A DNA stretch of 64,000 nt from Candidatus Neomarinimicrobiota bacterium. GTDB taxonomy: Bacteria > Fidelibacterota > Fidelibacteria > Fidelibacterales > Fidelibacteraceae. Of the stretch, positions 26,612 to 35,736 are shown in pieces. The notes under the pieces were generated by a model. The model saw only the letters and a program-made list of their open reading frames with translations. It searched no databases and had not been told where the DNA came from. Positions within the stretch are counted from its first letter, which is position 1. Each line of letters starts with the position of its first letter. The stretch spans positions 1 through 64,000 of the forward strand of contig JAGGVO010000037.1 in the NCBI GenBank assembly GCA_021157965.1, given 5' to 3'. A program made the position numbers and the translations under genes.

Positions 26612-28155
26612 CAATCGTCCTCCGGTTTTGAAGATAAATTATTCATTTTATTGTTATGGTGTATGGCATTTCTGCGGATAGTCTGTCGGGCGATTTTCCC
26701 TGTAGCTCCCACAGGTAAATGATCTAAAAAAATGAAATCCGAGGGAATTTGATACCGGGGGATTTTTCCCGCCAGGTATTCTTTCAGAGCTTCCGGATCT
26801 GCCTGACTCAGTTTTTCCGGAACGACATAAGCAACAGCCTTCTCATTCCCGCGGTTGTCAAAAGGTATACCCACAATAACCGCTTCCCGGATATTGGGAT
26901 GTTTTCTGAGAATATTTTCTGCACTTTCAGGAAACATGTCAAATCCATTAATCCGGATGCGGTTTTCAATACGGTCCACAAAATAAATATAACCGTCCAT
27001 ATCCTGATAACAGAGATCCCCTGTATGAAACCACCCCTTGTTCAGTGCATCACTTAGTTTATCCTGTCCTGAAGTAAACCCGGATACAACCGATTCTTTC
27101 CGAATACATAATTCACCGATTTTCTGATCAGGAACGACAGTATCTCCATGGCGGATTGAAACGGACACATTATGGAGGGGAATTCCGATTGAACGGAGTT
27201 TGCTTTCATCGTTATTGATCAAAATCACAGGACCGGCTTCTATCAGGCCGTAGCCCCTGAAGATGGGAAAATGACATTTTTCATAAAACCATGATTGGAC
27301 ATCCGGTTTCAGGTGTCCTCCTGCAGTGATCCCGTACAGATACCCGCGTGGGAGTTCCCGGACAGATTCCGACAGTATTTCAAAATAATTCGTATCACCG
27401 ATCAGGATCATCCCTTTGGAATCTCCCGGTGTCTCAGGCAAATTGGTTGTTTGATTCAATATTACCCGGTTTCCATTTATCAAAGAACAAACGAGAATAG
27501 TAGTGAATCCCCAAAAATGATGAAGGGGAAACTGGGCACACAGGGTTTCGTTTTCATGGAGAATCATGGTTTCGTTGAAGGACTGAGCATTCATCAGCAG
27601 CTGGCGGTTATTGAAAATACCTCCTTTGGAAGGTCCGCTGGTACCGGAACTGAAAAATATAACGGCTTCCTGCCGGCTGTCCGGATTGAAGGGGCCGCCA
27701 TAGAGTGCATGTTTCAATGACAAGTCTATATAAGTATCTGAAAGGTCTCCTTTACCACCAACAGCTACTGTGGTTTTAATATTATCGAGAATGTCGATAG
27801 CATCCGCCACACTATTTTCATAATCCTTGTGGTAGATGATCACCGGAATATCGGCATCACTCAAAACATGTCTGAGAGCCAAAGCTTTAAAATGTGGATC
27901 TACAGGGACAACCGTGCATTCCAGACGGGATAAAGCCAGTACGATATAGAAGAACTCCGGTGAAGAAGGAAGCATGAGTGCAATACGGGACCTCTTTTTT
28001 ACACCGGAATCCAGCAAATATCCTGCAATTTGCAGGGATTTATCCAGAACATCATGGTATGTATCATTTTGTTCACCATGAGTGAGAAAAATTTTGTCAT
28101 GTTTTTGCTTTGTAATCTGAAAAAAACTTGAGTACAAAGACATTGAAAATTTCAT
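26611..28155 (-). CDS. AMP-forming acyl-CoA synthetase/ligase
   Basis: A 514-residue adenylate-forming enzyme that activates a carboxylate as acyl-AMP and passes it to CoA or a carrier. Motif A3 is IFFSSGTSGPSKGG near residue 160. Motif A5 is seen as FRGYGLIEAGPV (usual YGxTE altered to YGLIEAG). A7 is WFHTGDLCYQDMDGYIYFVDR, A8 RIRINGFDMFP, and the catalytic A10 lysine is in GATGKIARQTI. Family membership is sure; chain length and pathway are not. AAGGTGAG lies about nine bases before the ATG. It heads a minus-strand unit with the EF-G-like and HIT genes, an odd functional mix. Confidence 0.88.
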   Translation of the reverse strand: MKFSMSLYSSFFQITKQKHDKIFLTHGEQNDTYHDVLDKSLQIAGYLLDSGVKKRSRIALMLPSSPEFFYIVLALSRLECTVVPVDPHFKALALRHVLSDADIPVIIYHKDYENSVADAIDILDNIKTTVAVGGKGDLSDTYIDLSLKHALYGGPFNPDSRQEAVIFFSSGTSGPSKGGIFNNRQLLMNAQSFNETMILHENETLCAQFPLHHFWGFTTILVCSLINGNRVILNQTTNLPETPGDSKGMILIGDTNYFEILSESVRELPRGYLYGITAGGHLKPDVQSWFYEKCHFPIFRGYGLIEAGPVILINNDESKLRSIGIPLHNVSVSIRHGDTVVPDQKIGELCIRKESVVSGFTSGQDKLSDALNKGWFHTGDLCYQDMDGYIYFVDRIENRIRINGFDMFPESAENILRKHPNIREAVIVGIPFDNRGNEKAVAYVVPEKLSQADPEALKEYLAGKIPRYQIPSDFIFLDHLPVGATGKIARQTIRRNAIHHNNKMNNLSSKPEDD

Positions 28156-28196
28156 ATCCGATACTCACCTTTTAAGCTTGTGAAGTTACTGATAGA

Positions 28197-28235
28197 TTGA
28201 ACATTAGTCAATTCAGAAAGTTATGTTCAATTCAG
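28197..28235. promoter_or_regulatory. inverted and direct repeats in a divergent promoter region
   Basis: TTGAACAT (28197-28204) and ATGTTCAA (28223-28230) form an 8-base inverted repeat with an 18-base spacer. TCAATTCAG occurs twice (28208-28216 and 28227-28235). The element lies between the acyl-CoA synthetase and the threonine dehydrogenase genes and could be an operator. The rest of the 226-base gap shows no clear -10/-35 pair. Confidence 0.35.
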
Positions 28236-28381
28236 GAGCCTATGATTAATTGTCCCTTTTGATTCTTAGTCGTATCCTCTTAAATTTAATACAATGATTT
28301 TAACCATGAAAGAAAGTGAGGATTAGCATAAAACAAGCCTGTCCGCATTAGAATTTGATCATACTATTTTGGGAGAGAAGC

Positions 28382-29344
28382 ATGAAAAAGACGCGAATTC
28401 TGGTTATCGGTTCCGGTGGTCAAATCGGCTCGGAGTTAACACCGGCCTTACGAAAAGTGTATGGAGCTGAGCATGTTGTTGCATCAGACATTAAATCTGA
28501 TATTTGTGAACATGTTCTGAATGAAGGCCCTTTTGAAGTTCTGGATTGCATGGATGAACACCGTTTAGTTGAGATTATTATAAAGTACAAAATAACACGG
28601 ATATATCATTTGGTGGCTCTTTTATCCGCTGTAGGAGAACACAAACCGCTTATGGCCTGGAACATCAATCTGGGCAGCCTGATGAATGTTCTTGAAATTG
28701 CCCGTGAACTTCATTTATCGGTTTTTATCCCCAGCTCAATTGGCGCTTTCGGTCCCTCTACGCCGAAAAAAAACACGCCTCAGGATACCCTCATGAGGCC
28801 AACGACCATTTATGGCATCACCAAAGTGTGTGGTGAAATGTTAGGGGATTATTATTTTAAAAAGTATGGTGTAGATGTCCGGGGACTTCGCTATCCGGGG
28901 ATTATTTCAAATGTTACCCAGCCGGGTGGCGGTACCACGGATTATGCTGTTGAGATTTTCTATAAAGCTTTAGAAGAGGGTCGGTACACCTGCTACCTGA
29001 AAGAGGACACCTACTTTGACATGATGTATATGCCCGACGCTGTCAGGGCTGCCATTGAAGTCATGGAAGCTGATCCGGACAAGCTGGTGCATCGCAACGC
29101 CTACAATGTTTCGGCTATGAGTTTTAACCCACGTCAATTAAGTGCAGAAATCCAAAAACACATTCCGGATTTTAGGGTGGAATACAAACCGGATCCGGAA
29201 AAACAGGCTATTGCCGACAGTTGGCCGGATAATATGGACGACAGTGCCGCCCGTCAGGAATGGAACTGGAAACATGAATATGATCTTCCCAAAATGACGG
29301 AAGATATGCTCGTAACACTTAAAAAAAAAGCGATGACATCATGA
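28382..29344 (+). CDS. tdh: L-threonine 3-dehydrogenase, SDR (epimerase-like) type
   Basis: A 320-residue extended short-chain dehydrogenase that oxidises L-threonine to 2-amino-3-ketobutyrate with NAD. The Rossmann motif GSGGQIGSELTPAL is at the N terminus; the Ser/Tyr/Lys centre is seen as IPSSIGAFGPSTP and TTIYGITKVCGE. FDMMYMPDAVRAAIEVM and YNVSAMSFNP are typical of the bacterial/animal SDR-type TDH rather than the zinc-dependent enzyme. The frame is open from 28355, but I start at 28382, where GGGAGAGAAG precedes the ATG and the Rossmann fold begins at once. kbl follows after 12 bases, completing the threonine-to-glycine pathway and strongly supporting the call. Confidence 0.9.
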   Translation: MKKTRILVIGSGGQIGSELTPALRKVYGAEHVVASDIKSDICEHVLNEGPFEVLDCMDEHRLVEIIIKYKITRIYHLVALLSAVGEHKPLMAWNINLGSLMNVLEIARELHLSVFIPSSIGAFGPSTPKKNTPQDTLMRPTTIYGITKVCGEMLGDYYFKKYGVDVRGLRYPGIISNVTQPGGGTTDYAVEIFYKALEEGRYTCYLKEDTYFDMMYMPDAVRAAIEVMEADPDKLVHRNAYNVSAMSFNPRQLSAEIQKHIPDFRVEYKPDPEKQAIADSWPDNMDDSAARQEWNWKHEYDLPKMTEDMLVTLKKKAMTS

Positions 29345-29356
29345 GGAGACACCATC

Positions 29357-30574
29357 ATGAAAAAATATGAATATCCTTTACAAGCTATCATTGATGATCT
29401 TGAAAAAAAGGGAACGGTAAAGGGACATGAGATGGTCATTCACCGGGTTGAAGAGGGGAAAAACGGTCATGGAACCCGGTATTTTATCCAGGGGGATGAA
29501 AACAGACCCTTTATACGGATGAATTCCAACTCGTATCTGGGACTGTCCCGCCATCCAAAAGTAATAGAAGCTGAAGAAAAAGCTGCCAGGACTTTTGGGA
29601 GCGGGCCGGGTGCTGTCCGATTTATCAGCGGTACTTTCAAACACCATATATCATTGGAAAACCGGATTGCACAATTTCACCGAAAACAGGCAGCCATGAT
29701 ATTCAGTTCGGCTTATGTCACCAGTATGGGAGTCATTTATCCACTTATAACTTCTGATACTATTGTCATTAGTGATGAACTGAATCATAACTGTATCATC
29801 AATGCAATTCGTCTTTCCCGCCCGGCAGAAAAATACATTTACCGCCATAATGACATGGATGATCTGCTAAGCAAACTGAAAGCATCTGTTGGAAAAGGAA
29901 AACGGGTATTGGTTGTGACGGATGGCATTTTCAGTATGCGCGGGGACTATGCACCTTTAAATGAACTGGTTTCCCTTTGTCATTCGTATAATGATCATTT
30001 TGAAGAAGGTGTAATCAGCATTATGGATGATTCCCATGGTGTAGGTGCTTTTGGGGACACCGGTCGGGGAACGGAAGAATACACCGGAAGCAAAGTAGAC
30101 ATTCTCATTGGAACACTGGGGAAGGCATTTGGTGTAAACGGTGGTTATGTGGCAGGTGACGAAACTCTGATCCGTTACCTTCGCGAAACCGCACCCATGT
30201 ACATATACTCAAATCCCATCACTGTTCCTGAGGCAGCCGCAGCAGAAGCTGCCCTGAATATTGTTGATTCACCAGAAGGGATAAAAATTCTCAAACATCT
30301 GGGTGAATTAACCCGCCGTTTTGAATCCGGCATCACCGGAGCCGGTTACGAAACCATTCCCGGCCCCCATCCTATTGTACCTCTCATGGTTCGTGATACG
30401 GAAAAAACCGTACGCTTGACCCGCTGGCTTCATCAAGAGGGGGTGTTGGCAACGGGACTCAATTTTCCTGTAGTTCCCAAGGGGGATGAAGAAATCCGTT
30501 TCCAGATATCAGCTGAACATACTGAAAAGGATATAGATACCGTTTTGTCCGTCCTGACTAAATTTGAATCCTGA
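29357..30574 (+). CDS. kbl: glycine C-acetyltransferase (2-amino-3-ketobutyrate CoA ligase)
   Basis: A 405-residue PLP enzyme of the alpha-oxoamine synthase family. It cleaves 2-amino-3-ketobutyrate with CoA to glycine and acetyl-CoA. Motifs are MNSNSYLGLSRHP, GSGPGAVRFISGT, SDELNHNCIINAIRLS, IMDDSHGVGAFG and the PLP lysine in IGTLGKAFGVNGGYV. Sequence alone cannot exclude 8-amino-7-oxononanoate synthase or a sphingolipid-type synthase, but the partner tdh 12 bases upstream and the absence of biotin genes favour KBL. GAGGAG precedes the ATG. A 127-base gap follows before secD. Confidence 0.9.
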   Translation: MKKYEYPLQAIIDDLEKKGTVKGHEMVIHRVEEGKNGHGTRYFIQGDENRPFIRMNSNSYLGLSRHPKVIEAEEKAARTFGSGPGAVRFISGTFKHHISLENRIAQFHRKQAAMIFSSAYVTSMGVIYPLITSDTIVISDELNHNCIINAIRLSRPAEKYIYRHNDMDDLLSKLKASVGKGKRVLVVTDGIFSMRGDYAPLNELVSLCHSYNDHFEEGVISIMDDSHGVGAFGDTGRGTEEYTGSKVDILIGTLGKAFGVNGGYVAGDETLIRYLRETAPMYIYSNPITVPEAAAAEAALNIVDSPEGIKILKHLGELTRRFESGITGAGYETIPGPHPIVPLMVRDTEKTVRLTRWLHQEGVLATGLNFPVVPKGDEEIRFQISAEHTEKDIDTVLSVLTKFES

Positions 30575-30618
30575 ATGTATATGAGCTAAATGGCCTTTTC
30601 CCAATATATCTTTTGGGA

Positions 30619-30646
30619 TTGAATTTCACCCTGTGTCAGGTTAAAT
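30619..30646 (+). promoter_or_regulatory. possible promoter of secDF
   Basis: TTGAAT (30619-30624) and TTAAAT (30641-30646), 16 bases apart, each match the consensus at four of six positions. They lie 55 bases before the secD start, which is preceded by a strong AGGAGGT. Confidence 0.3.
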
Positions 30647-30701
30647 TTGCTTGCTTTAAACGAAACAAAGTCCCTGCGGCACTTAGGAGGTAAAATACAG
30701 A

Positions 30702-32591
30702 ATGCAGAAAAAATTCGTGTTAAACTATGTCATCATTGGTGTTCTTCTTGTCTGGGCTGCCTGGCAGCTGCTTCCAACTTTGCGCTATGAAACAATGTCT
30801 GAAGAGCGGAAAGAAGAACTCCGCATGCAAGGCGATCTGGAACCCATTCAGAACCGGATAATCCGTAGAGGTCTGGATCTTCAGGGTGGGATGCACCTTG
30901 TTTTGGAAGTCAATGTATCCAAACTGACACAAAATATTGCCCAAAATAAAAGTCAGTCTTACTATCAGTTCATGAACCAAGTGGAAGAAATTTTCACAGC
31001 ACAGACCGACCGTGATTATTTTGACATTCTGGAAGAAATGGCCAATGCTCAAAATTTCCGTCTGGCCAGACATTTTCCCGGCAGGGGCGATGAAAATTCA
31101 CAAATCATTGCGTCTCTCCGTAAAGAAGCCGCTGATGCAGTGCTTCGGGCAGAAGAAATCATCCGGAATCGTGTGGATCAATTCGGTGTAAGTGAGCCTA
31201 CGATTCAGCGCCAGGGTGACCGGCGAATCATTGTCGAACTGGCTGGTGTGACCGATCCTGAAAGGGCAACTAACCTGATTCAAAGTACAGCCCAGCTGGA
31301 ATTCATCCTCTTAAAAGATCCCGAAGTGGTTCAGGATGCCATATCACGGATTGATGCCGTTATGAAAAAAGTAGAACCTGAGACCTTAACGGATTCAACA
31401 ACCGTTGAAGACAGGGTAAGTCAGAATAAGGAAGTCTCTGTAGAGGAATTATTCGGATTGACAGAGAATCAGACTGACACCAAAGGGGATTCAACTGCAC
31501 TTGTTGATGAAAAGATTTTTAAAGACAGACCTTTCAGTGCGCTTTTAAGAAACCTCGGCAATGATATCGGTGTTCCCGCTGAAAATTACTATGCCGTTAA
31601 TCGGGTTTTACAAAATCCTGAAGTTCAAAGGGTCCTCCCTGCCGATATCCGTATCTTGTGGTCCAATGCCCCCGAGACATTCACAACTCAGGATGGGACA
31701 CAAAAAAAATTTTACAGGCTTTATTTTGTTAACCGTGATCCCGGCTTGACCGGAGCAGTTGTAACGGATGCCCAGGCGAGGCTGGGTGGCATGAATGGTT
31801 CCAACATGGGCCAACCCATTGTAAATGTCAGCATGAACAGTGAAGGTGCCAAAACATGGTCCAGAATGACAGGTGCCAATGTGGGTAAACGGATTGCAAT
31901 TGTTCTGGATGACAAAGTTCAGATTGCACCGGTTATCCGGGATCGAATTTCCGGTGGAAGAACCGTCATCGAAGGACTTGCAAACATTGAAGAAGCCAAG
32001 GATATTGAAATCTGCCTGAAAGCCGGAGCCTTACCCGCACCAGTGGATATCATTGAAAAAAGGACTATCGGTCCTTCTTTGGGTGCTGATTCAATCCGGA
32101 AAGGTACCATGAGTGCATTATTTGGTCTCCTTCTTGTTGTCTTGTTCATGGCTATATATTACCGCGGATCAGGAATTGTGGCTTTTGTAACACTGGTTCT
32201 CAATATCATTTTTGTCCTTTCGATCCTTGCCCTTCTGCGGGCAACCCTGACCCTTCCGGGAATAGCCGGCCTGGTATTGACTGTGGGTATGGCTGTGGAT
32301 GCCAACGTGCTTATTTTTGAAAGAATCCGGGAGGAATTAAGAAAAGGGAAAACCGTGAAAGCTTCTGTGGATAACGGCTATTCAAGGGCCATCATAACCA
32401 TTCTGGATGCAAACCTGACAACCCTGATTGCCGCACTCGTGCTTTGGCAGTTCGGTACCGGTCCTATCCGGGGCTTTGCTGTGGTTCTGTTCTGGGGAAT
32501 TGTTTTCAACTTTATTTCCGGTTACTTTATTTCCAAGACAATTCTCACAACCGTTACCCACGGGCGGACACTGAAAAAACTGAGTATATAA
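30702..32591 (+). CDS. secD: protein translocase subunit SecD
   Basis: A 629-residue inner-membrane protein that, with SecF, uses the proton gradient to help SecYEG move and release exported proteins. One N-terminal helix (about 7-24) is followed by the GLDLQGGMHLVLEV motif and a large periplasmic region with P1 and head domains (about 50-440). The C-terminal SecD/SecF membrane domain has five helices with LNIIFVLSILALLRATLTLPGIAGLVLTVGMAVDAN broken over two helices and the proton-path region DANVLIFERIREE. The tail IILTTVTHGRTL-like end is normal. An acidic linker near residues 225-270 is longer than in E. coli. secF follows after 16 bases. Confidence 0.97.
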   Translation: MQKKFVLNYVIIGVLLVWAAWQLLPTLRYETMSEERKEELRMQGDLEPIQNRIIRRGLDLQGGMHLVLEVNVSKLTQNIAQNKSQSYYQFMNQVEEIFTAQTDRDYFDILEEMANAQNFRLARHFPGRGDENSQIIASLRKEAADAVLRAEEIIRNRVDQFGVSEPTIQRQGDRRIIVELAGVTDPERATNLIQSTAQLEFILLKDPEVVQDAISRIDAVMKKVEPETLTDSTTVEDRVSQNKEVSVEELFGLTENQTDTKGDSTALVDEKIFKDRPFSALLRNLGNDIGVPAENYYAVNRVLQNPEVQRVLPADIRILWSNAPETFTTQDGTQKKFYRLYFVNRDPGLTGAVVTDAQARLGGMNGSNMGQPIVNVSMNSEGAKTWSRMTGANVGKRIAIVLDDKVQIAPVIRDRISGGRTVIEGLANIEEAKDIEICLKAGALPAPVDIIEKRTIGPSLGADSIRKGTMSALFGLLLVVLFMAIYYRGSGIVAFVTLVLNIIFVLSILALLRATLTLPGIAGLVLTVGMAVDANVLIFERIREELRKGKTVKASVDNGYSRAIITILDANLTTLIAALVLWQFGTGPIRGFAVVLFWGIVFNFISGYFISKTILTTVTHGRTLKKLSI

Positions 32592-32607
32592 GGAAAGGAG
32601 TCATACC

Positions 32608-33501
32608 TTGTTTCAGATATTTGTCAACACACATTACAACATTGTCGGAAAACGCGTTTATGCGTACTGGATTTCCGGATTGCTCATCCTTGCAGGGCTC
32701 CTGAGCTTTATATTTCAGGGCTTGAATTATGGGATTGATTTCCGGGGTGGAACACTGATTCAGATGAAATTTGAAGAACCCATCACGGCCGGTGAGATTC
32801 GTTCACTTCTGAAAAACCCCGAACTGGGAACACCTCAGATTCAACGCAGCGGTCCCAATGAATACATGATCCGCGTGTTGAGTATTGGTACCGGTGATGA
32901 AATTCAGGAAATCATCCAAAAAGACCTTCAGGAAAAGAAGTTTGAGGTTCGCAGAGCCGAAATTGTGGGACCAAAAATCGGTGAAGAGTTACGGCGAAAA
33001 GCCATTGGCGCTATCTTTGCGGCATTATTTCTTATTCTGGTCTATATCAGCATTCGGTTTGAGATGAAATTTGCCATCGGTGCAGTCCTGGCCCTGTTTC
33101 ATGATGTATTAATTACACTGGGACTTTTCTCTCTTTTCCAATGGGAAATTTCCATGCCGGTTCTGGCAGCATTTCTGACAATTGTGGGATATTCTTTAAA
33201 TGATACCATTGTCGTTTATGACAGAATTCGCGAGAACAGGCTGACCCATAAAAATAAGGCCTTCCCCGATGTAATCAACCTGAGTATTAACGAAAGTTTG
33301 TCTCGGACGGTTATTACCTCACTAACCACATTCCTTGTGGTGCTGATTCTTGTCCTTTTCGGAGGTGAAGTTTTGTTTGGTTTCTCAATTGCCATGTTGA
33401 TCGGCATAATTGTCGGTACCTATTCCTCTTCATTTGTGGCTTCTCCCCTTCTCATCATCTGGGATAAAAAGGTGAGACAAAAAGAAATGAAAAAGAAATA
33501 A
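32608..33501 (+). CDS. secF: protein translocase subunit SecF
   Basis: A 297-residue partner of SecD with the same six-helix layout. A first helix near residues 20-38 is followed by GLNYGIDFRGGTLIQMKF, a small periplasmic domain, and the membrane domain with SLNDTIVVYDRIRENR and LTTFLVVLILVLFGG. The start codon is TTG, preceded by AAGGAAAGGAG at good spacing. A strong terminator follows the stop by 18 bases, ending the secDF transcript. Confidence 0.97.
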   Translation: MFQIFVNTHYNIVGKRVYAYWISGLLILAGLLSFIFQGLNYGIDFRGGTLIQMKFEEPITAGEIRSLLKNPELGTPQIQRSGPNEYMIRVLSIGTGDEIQEIIQKDLQEKKFEVRRAEIVGPKIGEELRRKAIGAIFAALFLILVYISIRFEMKFAIGAVLALFHDVLITLGLFSLFQWEISMPVLAAFLTIVGYSLNDTIVVYDRIRENRLTHKNKAFPDVINLSINESLSRTVITSLTTFLVVLILVLFGGEVLFGFSIAMLIGIIVGTYSSSFVASPLLIIWDKKVRQKEMKKK

Positions 33502-33519
33502 TACCTTATCCAACTATAC

Positions 33520-33546
33520 AGGCTCCGGTTCCCGGAGCCTTTTTTT
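33520..33546 (+). terminator. rho-independent terminator of secDF
   Basis: AGGCTCCGG (33520-33528), loop TTC and CCGGAGCCT (33532-33540) form a perfect 9-base-pair stem followed by six T. The next ATG (33547) touches the T-run, so the GGAG in the 3' arm doubles as the likely ribosome site of the next gene. Confidence 0.9.
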
Positions 33547-34494
33547 ATGAAAGATAAAAGAAAACCTCTATACTACTTTCTTTTCCTTCTGAATGTCCTG
33601 ATCTGGGGAAGCAGCTGGGCATCAGTCCGTTTTTTACTGGAAAATTATGCCGAAACATTTGATACTGCTAAACCCTTCTATATAGCCGGACTACGATACC
33701 TGTTAGCGGGAGTCCTGATTTTTCCTGTTGCCCTTCACCAGCTTAGAAAAATCAGCCTGACAAAAAAGGATTATTTGTCAATTCTGTATTATGGGCTTTC
33801 CCTGGTTGCGTTATCCAACGCCCTTGTCTTTTGGAGTCAGCAGTTTTTGCCTTCCAGTCTTTGTTCCATTATTTTCAGCCTTTATCCTGTGATGGTGCTC
33901 ATTCTAAGTTTTCTCCTTTTAAAGGAAGAAAAAGCCGGACTTCTGAAAATCGCAGGGACGCTGCTTTCATTTCTGGGTGTTTTCATTCTCTTTTTCGATC
34001 CCCTTATCCTCGAAGCACGTATTTCATCAATTGCCTTTTTCACTATGGTTTTTTCCGTTGTATTTGCCGCTATTCCCAGTGTTCTTATCCGCAAAAACAG
34101 CATTCATCTCAATGTATTTGTATTAAATTCCCTTGGGATGTTTCTGGGGGGTATCCTGTTATTGTTGACCTCCTTTGTTGTTGAATCACCACTTCATCTT
34201 CCGTCGGATTTTCGTTTCTGGCTTGTTCTGAGCTATTTATCCGTCTTTGCTTCCTGTTATACACTGATCGCCTTTTTCTGGCTGATGCGGCATGTCCAGC
34301 TTACAAAACTTTCCCTTTCTGCTTATCTGACACCCATTGTATCACTGATTATCGGGGTATTGTTTTACAACGAAACCTTAAATATCCAGTCTTATATCGG
34401 TATGATTCTTGTTTTCCTTGGGATTTTTCTGATCGATTATTTTAAATACAGGAAATATATCCATGTCGGAAGAGAAGCGTTGTTTCCTCATTAA
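33547..34494 (+). CDS. DMT-family transporter (EamA)
   Basis: A 315-residue protein with ten predicted membrane helices arranged as two EamA repeats (about 8-145 and 165-295). Repeat ends are recognisable as LNVLIWGSSWASVRFLL and LTPIVSLIIGVLFYNETL with IGMILVFLGIFLIDYF. Members export or import metabolites, amino acids or nucleotide sugars; no substrate can be read. The ATG follows the secF terminator directly, and GGAG nine bases upstream lies within its hairpin, so translation on read-through RNA would be occluded. The last 32 bases overlap the alkyltransferase gene. Confidence 0.88.
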   Translation: MKDKRKPLYYFLFLLNVLIWGSSWASVRFLLENYAETFDTAKPFYIAGLRYLLAGVLIFPVALHQLRKISLTKKDYLSILYYGLSLVALSNALVFWSQQFLPSSLCSIIFSLYPVMVLILSFLLLKEEKAGLLKIAGTLLSFLGVFILFFDPLILEARISSIAFFTMVFSVVFAAIPSVLIRKNSIHLNVFVLNSLGMFLGGILLLLTSFVVESPLHLPSDFRFWLVLSYLSVFASCYTLIAFFWLMRHVQLTKLSLSAYLTPIVSLIIGVLFYNETLNIQSYIGMILVFLGIFLIDYFKYRKYIHVGREALFPH

Positions 34495-34972
34495 TACCTA
34501 TTTACACAGGAGCATCCCCGAGCATTCCATTCTCGCTTCTGATGAGAAAATATTGTTTATTACATCTCGTAAAAATGCTCTGGAAAATTTTGTTCGAATA
34601 AATAATCTGCCGGACCCCGTCCATGAAATGAATCCCGTTCTTGGTTGGGCTGAACGGGAATTAAGGGAGTATTTTGACGGAAAACGGAAGGTATTTTCTT
34701 TTCCTTTTCAACTAAGCGGAACACACTTTCAGCAAAAAGTTTACCAAACACTGTACAACCGCATTAAATACGGTCATACTGTGAGTTATGGGGAATTAGC
34801 GTCAATGTCCGGTTATCCCCATGCAGCCCGTGCCGCAGGCAGCGCCATGAAAAACAATCCTTTACCCTTTATTATTCCCTGTCACCGCGTTGTCAAAGCA
34901 GATGGAAGTCCCGGGCAATACGGAGGTGGAACAGCCATGAAGCTGATGTTGATCAATATGGAAAAGGGTTGA
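34463..34972 (+). CDS. ogt: methylated-DNA-[protein]-cysteine S-methyltransferase
   Basis: A 169-residue suicide DNA-repair protein that takes alkyl groups from O6-alkylguanine onto its own cysteine. The active site is PFIIPCHRVVKADGSPGQYGGG near residue 145. The DNA-binding helix region FQQKVYQTLYNRIKYGHTVSY is in place, with an arginine-finger segment in AARAAGSAMKNNP. The N-terminal half (about 1-80) is the poorly conserved Ogt-type domain. It overlaps the DMT transporter gene by 32 bases, with AGGAAAT before the ATG, so it is probably translated from the same mRNA. Confidence 0.93.
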   Translation: MSEEKRCFLINTYLHRSIPEHSILASDEKILFITSRKNALENFVRINNLPDPVHEMNPVLGWAERELREYFDGKRKVFSFPFQLSGTHFQQKVYQTLYNRIKYGHTVSYGELASMSGYPHAARAAGSAMKNNPLPFIIPCHRVVKADGSPGQYGGGTAMKLMLINMEKG

Positions 34973-34984
34973 AACTGAAGAGAA

Positions 34985-35204
34985 AGTATTGAGTTGGCAT
35001 TGAAAGTTATGAGTTTTTCCGTGTGAAAAAATCGAGACTGATCTTGATGAAATATATTTAATTCAAAGTGAAAACATTATTTTGTTTAAATCACAAAAAA
35101 TAAACGATGTACTTTAAAAATGAGGACATCATCCGGAAAAATTACATATATCCCAACTTAGACTCTAAAATCCGCATCAGCAGGCACTTCACTCACGACT
35201 TAGT
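34985..35204. repeat. intergenic spacer with two heptamer-like tracts
   Basis: This 227-base convergent spacer has no credible gene. Near its left end 34985-35017 reads as 7-base units around ATTGAGT and TTATGAG. At its right end 35184-35204 reads GCACTTC, ACTCACG, ACTTAGT and runs into the GNAT stop codon. The middle is AT-rich without a clear terminator. Confidence 0.4.
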
Positions 35205-35736
35205 GTTCTCCACTCTCTCGTATTTTTCCCATAACATAAAAATCACAATATTTCCCGCCATGATACATTGCCTGGCGCATGGTTCCTTCAATCTGAAAAC
35301 CAAGCTTTTTATAAATATGGATGGCAGGAGTATTTTCTGAGTTGACATGAAGTTGGATTCGGTTCAAATTAAGAGTCTGAAAGGCATAATCTACAATAAG
35401 CCGTGTGGATTCCGTGCCAAATCCTTTTGAACGGCTTGCTTTATGATGAATGGCAATAAAAAATATTGCTGACCGGCTGACAAAATCAACACGAACGAGT
35501 CCTGATTGTCCAATAATTTGCCGGTTCTCTTTGTCCATGATCATAAACATGAAAATGTCGGGCGAAGATATCATCTCCCGTACTTTTTTTTCGGCAGATT
35601 CACGTGTTAACGGTTTGTAGAGAAACAGGGCATACCGGACCTCCGGATCATTCTCCATCTTCCGAATAAATTCTGCATCTTCCTCTTCCATGGGTGTCAG
35701 AATGACTTTCTTACCTTCCAGAAAAATATCTCTCAT
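35200..35736 (-). CDS. GNAT N-acetyltransferase, RimJ/RimL-like
   Basis: A 178-residue acetyltransferase of the RimJ/RimL type, which acetylates protein N-termini or small amines. Features are the N-terminal LEGKKVILTPMEEEDAEFI, the IGQSGLVRVDFVSRSA strands, the acetyl-CoA loop HHKASRSKGFGTESTRLIVDYAF and the terminal LNRIQLHVNSENTPAIHIYKKLGF, all standard. AGGACGG lies a few bases before the ATG. It is transcribed alone, convergent with ogt; the target is unknown. Confidence 0.88.
   Translation of the reverse strand: MRDIFLEGKKVILTPMEEEDAEFIRKMENDPEVRYALFLYKPLTRESAEKKVREMISSPDIFMFMIMDKENRQIIGQSGLVRVDFVSRSAIFFIAIHHKASRSKGFGTESTRLIVDYAFQTLNLNRIQLHVNSENTPAIHIYKKLGFQIEGTMRQAMYHGGKYCDFYVMGKIRESGEH

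Noticed and set aside
30584-30622. CCCAA/TTGGG pairing after kbl as a terminator
   Set aside because: The stem is only five bases with a long loop and no T-run follows.
35107-35340. 77-codon plus-strand frame between ogt and the GNAT gene
   Set aside because: It runs into the end of the GNAT gene on the other strand, lacks a ribosome site and has no recognisable features.
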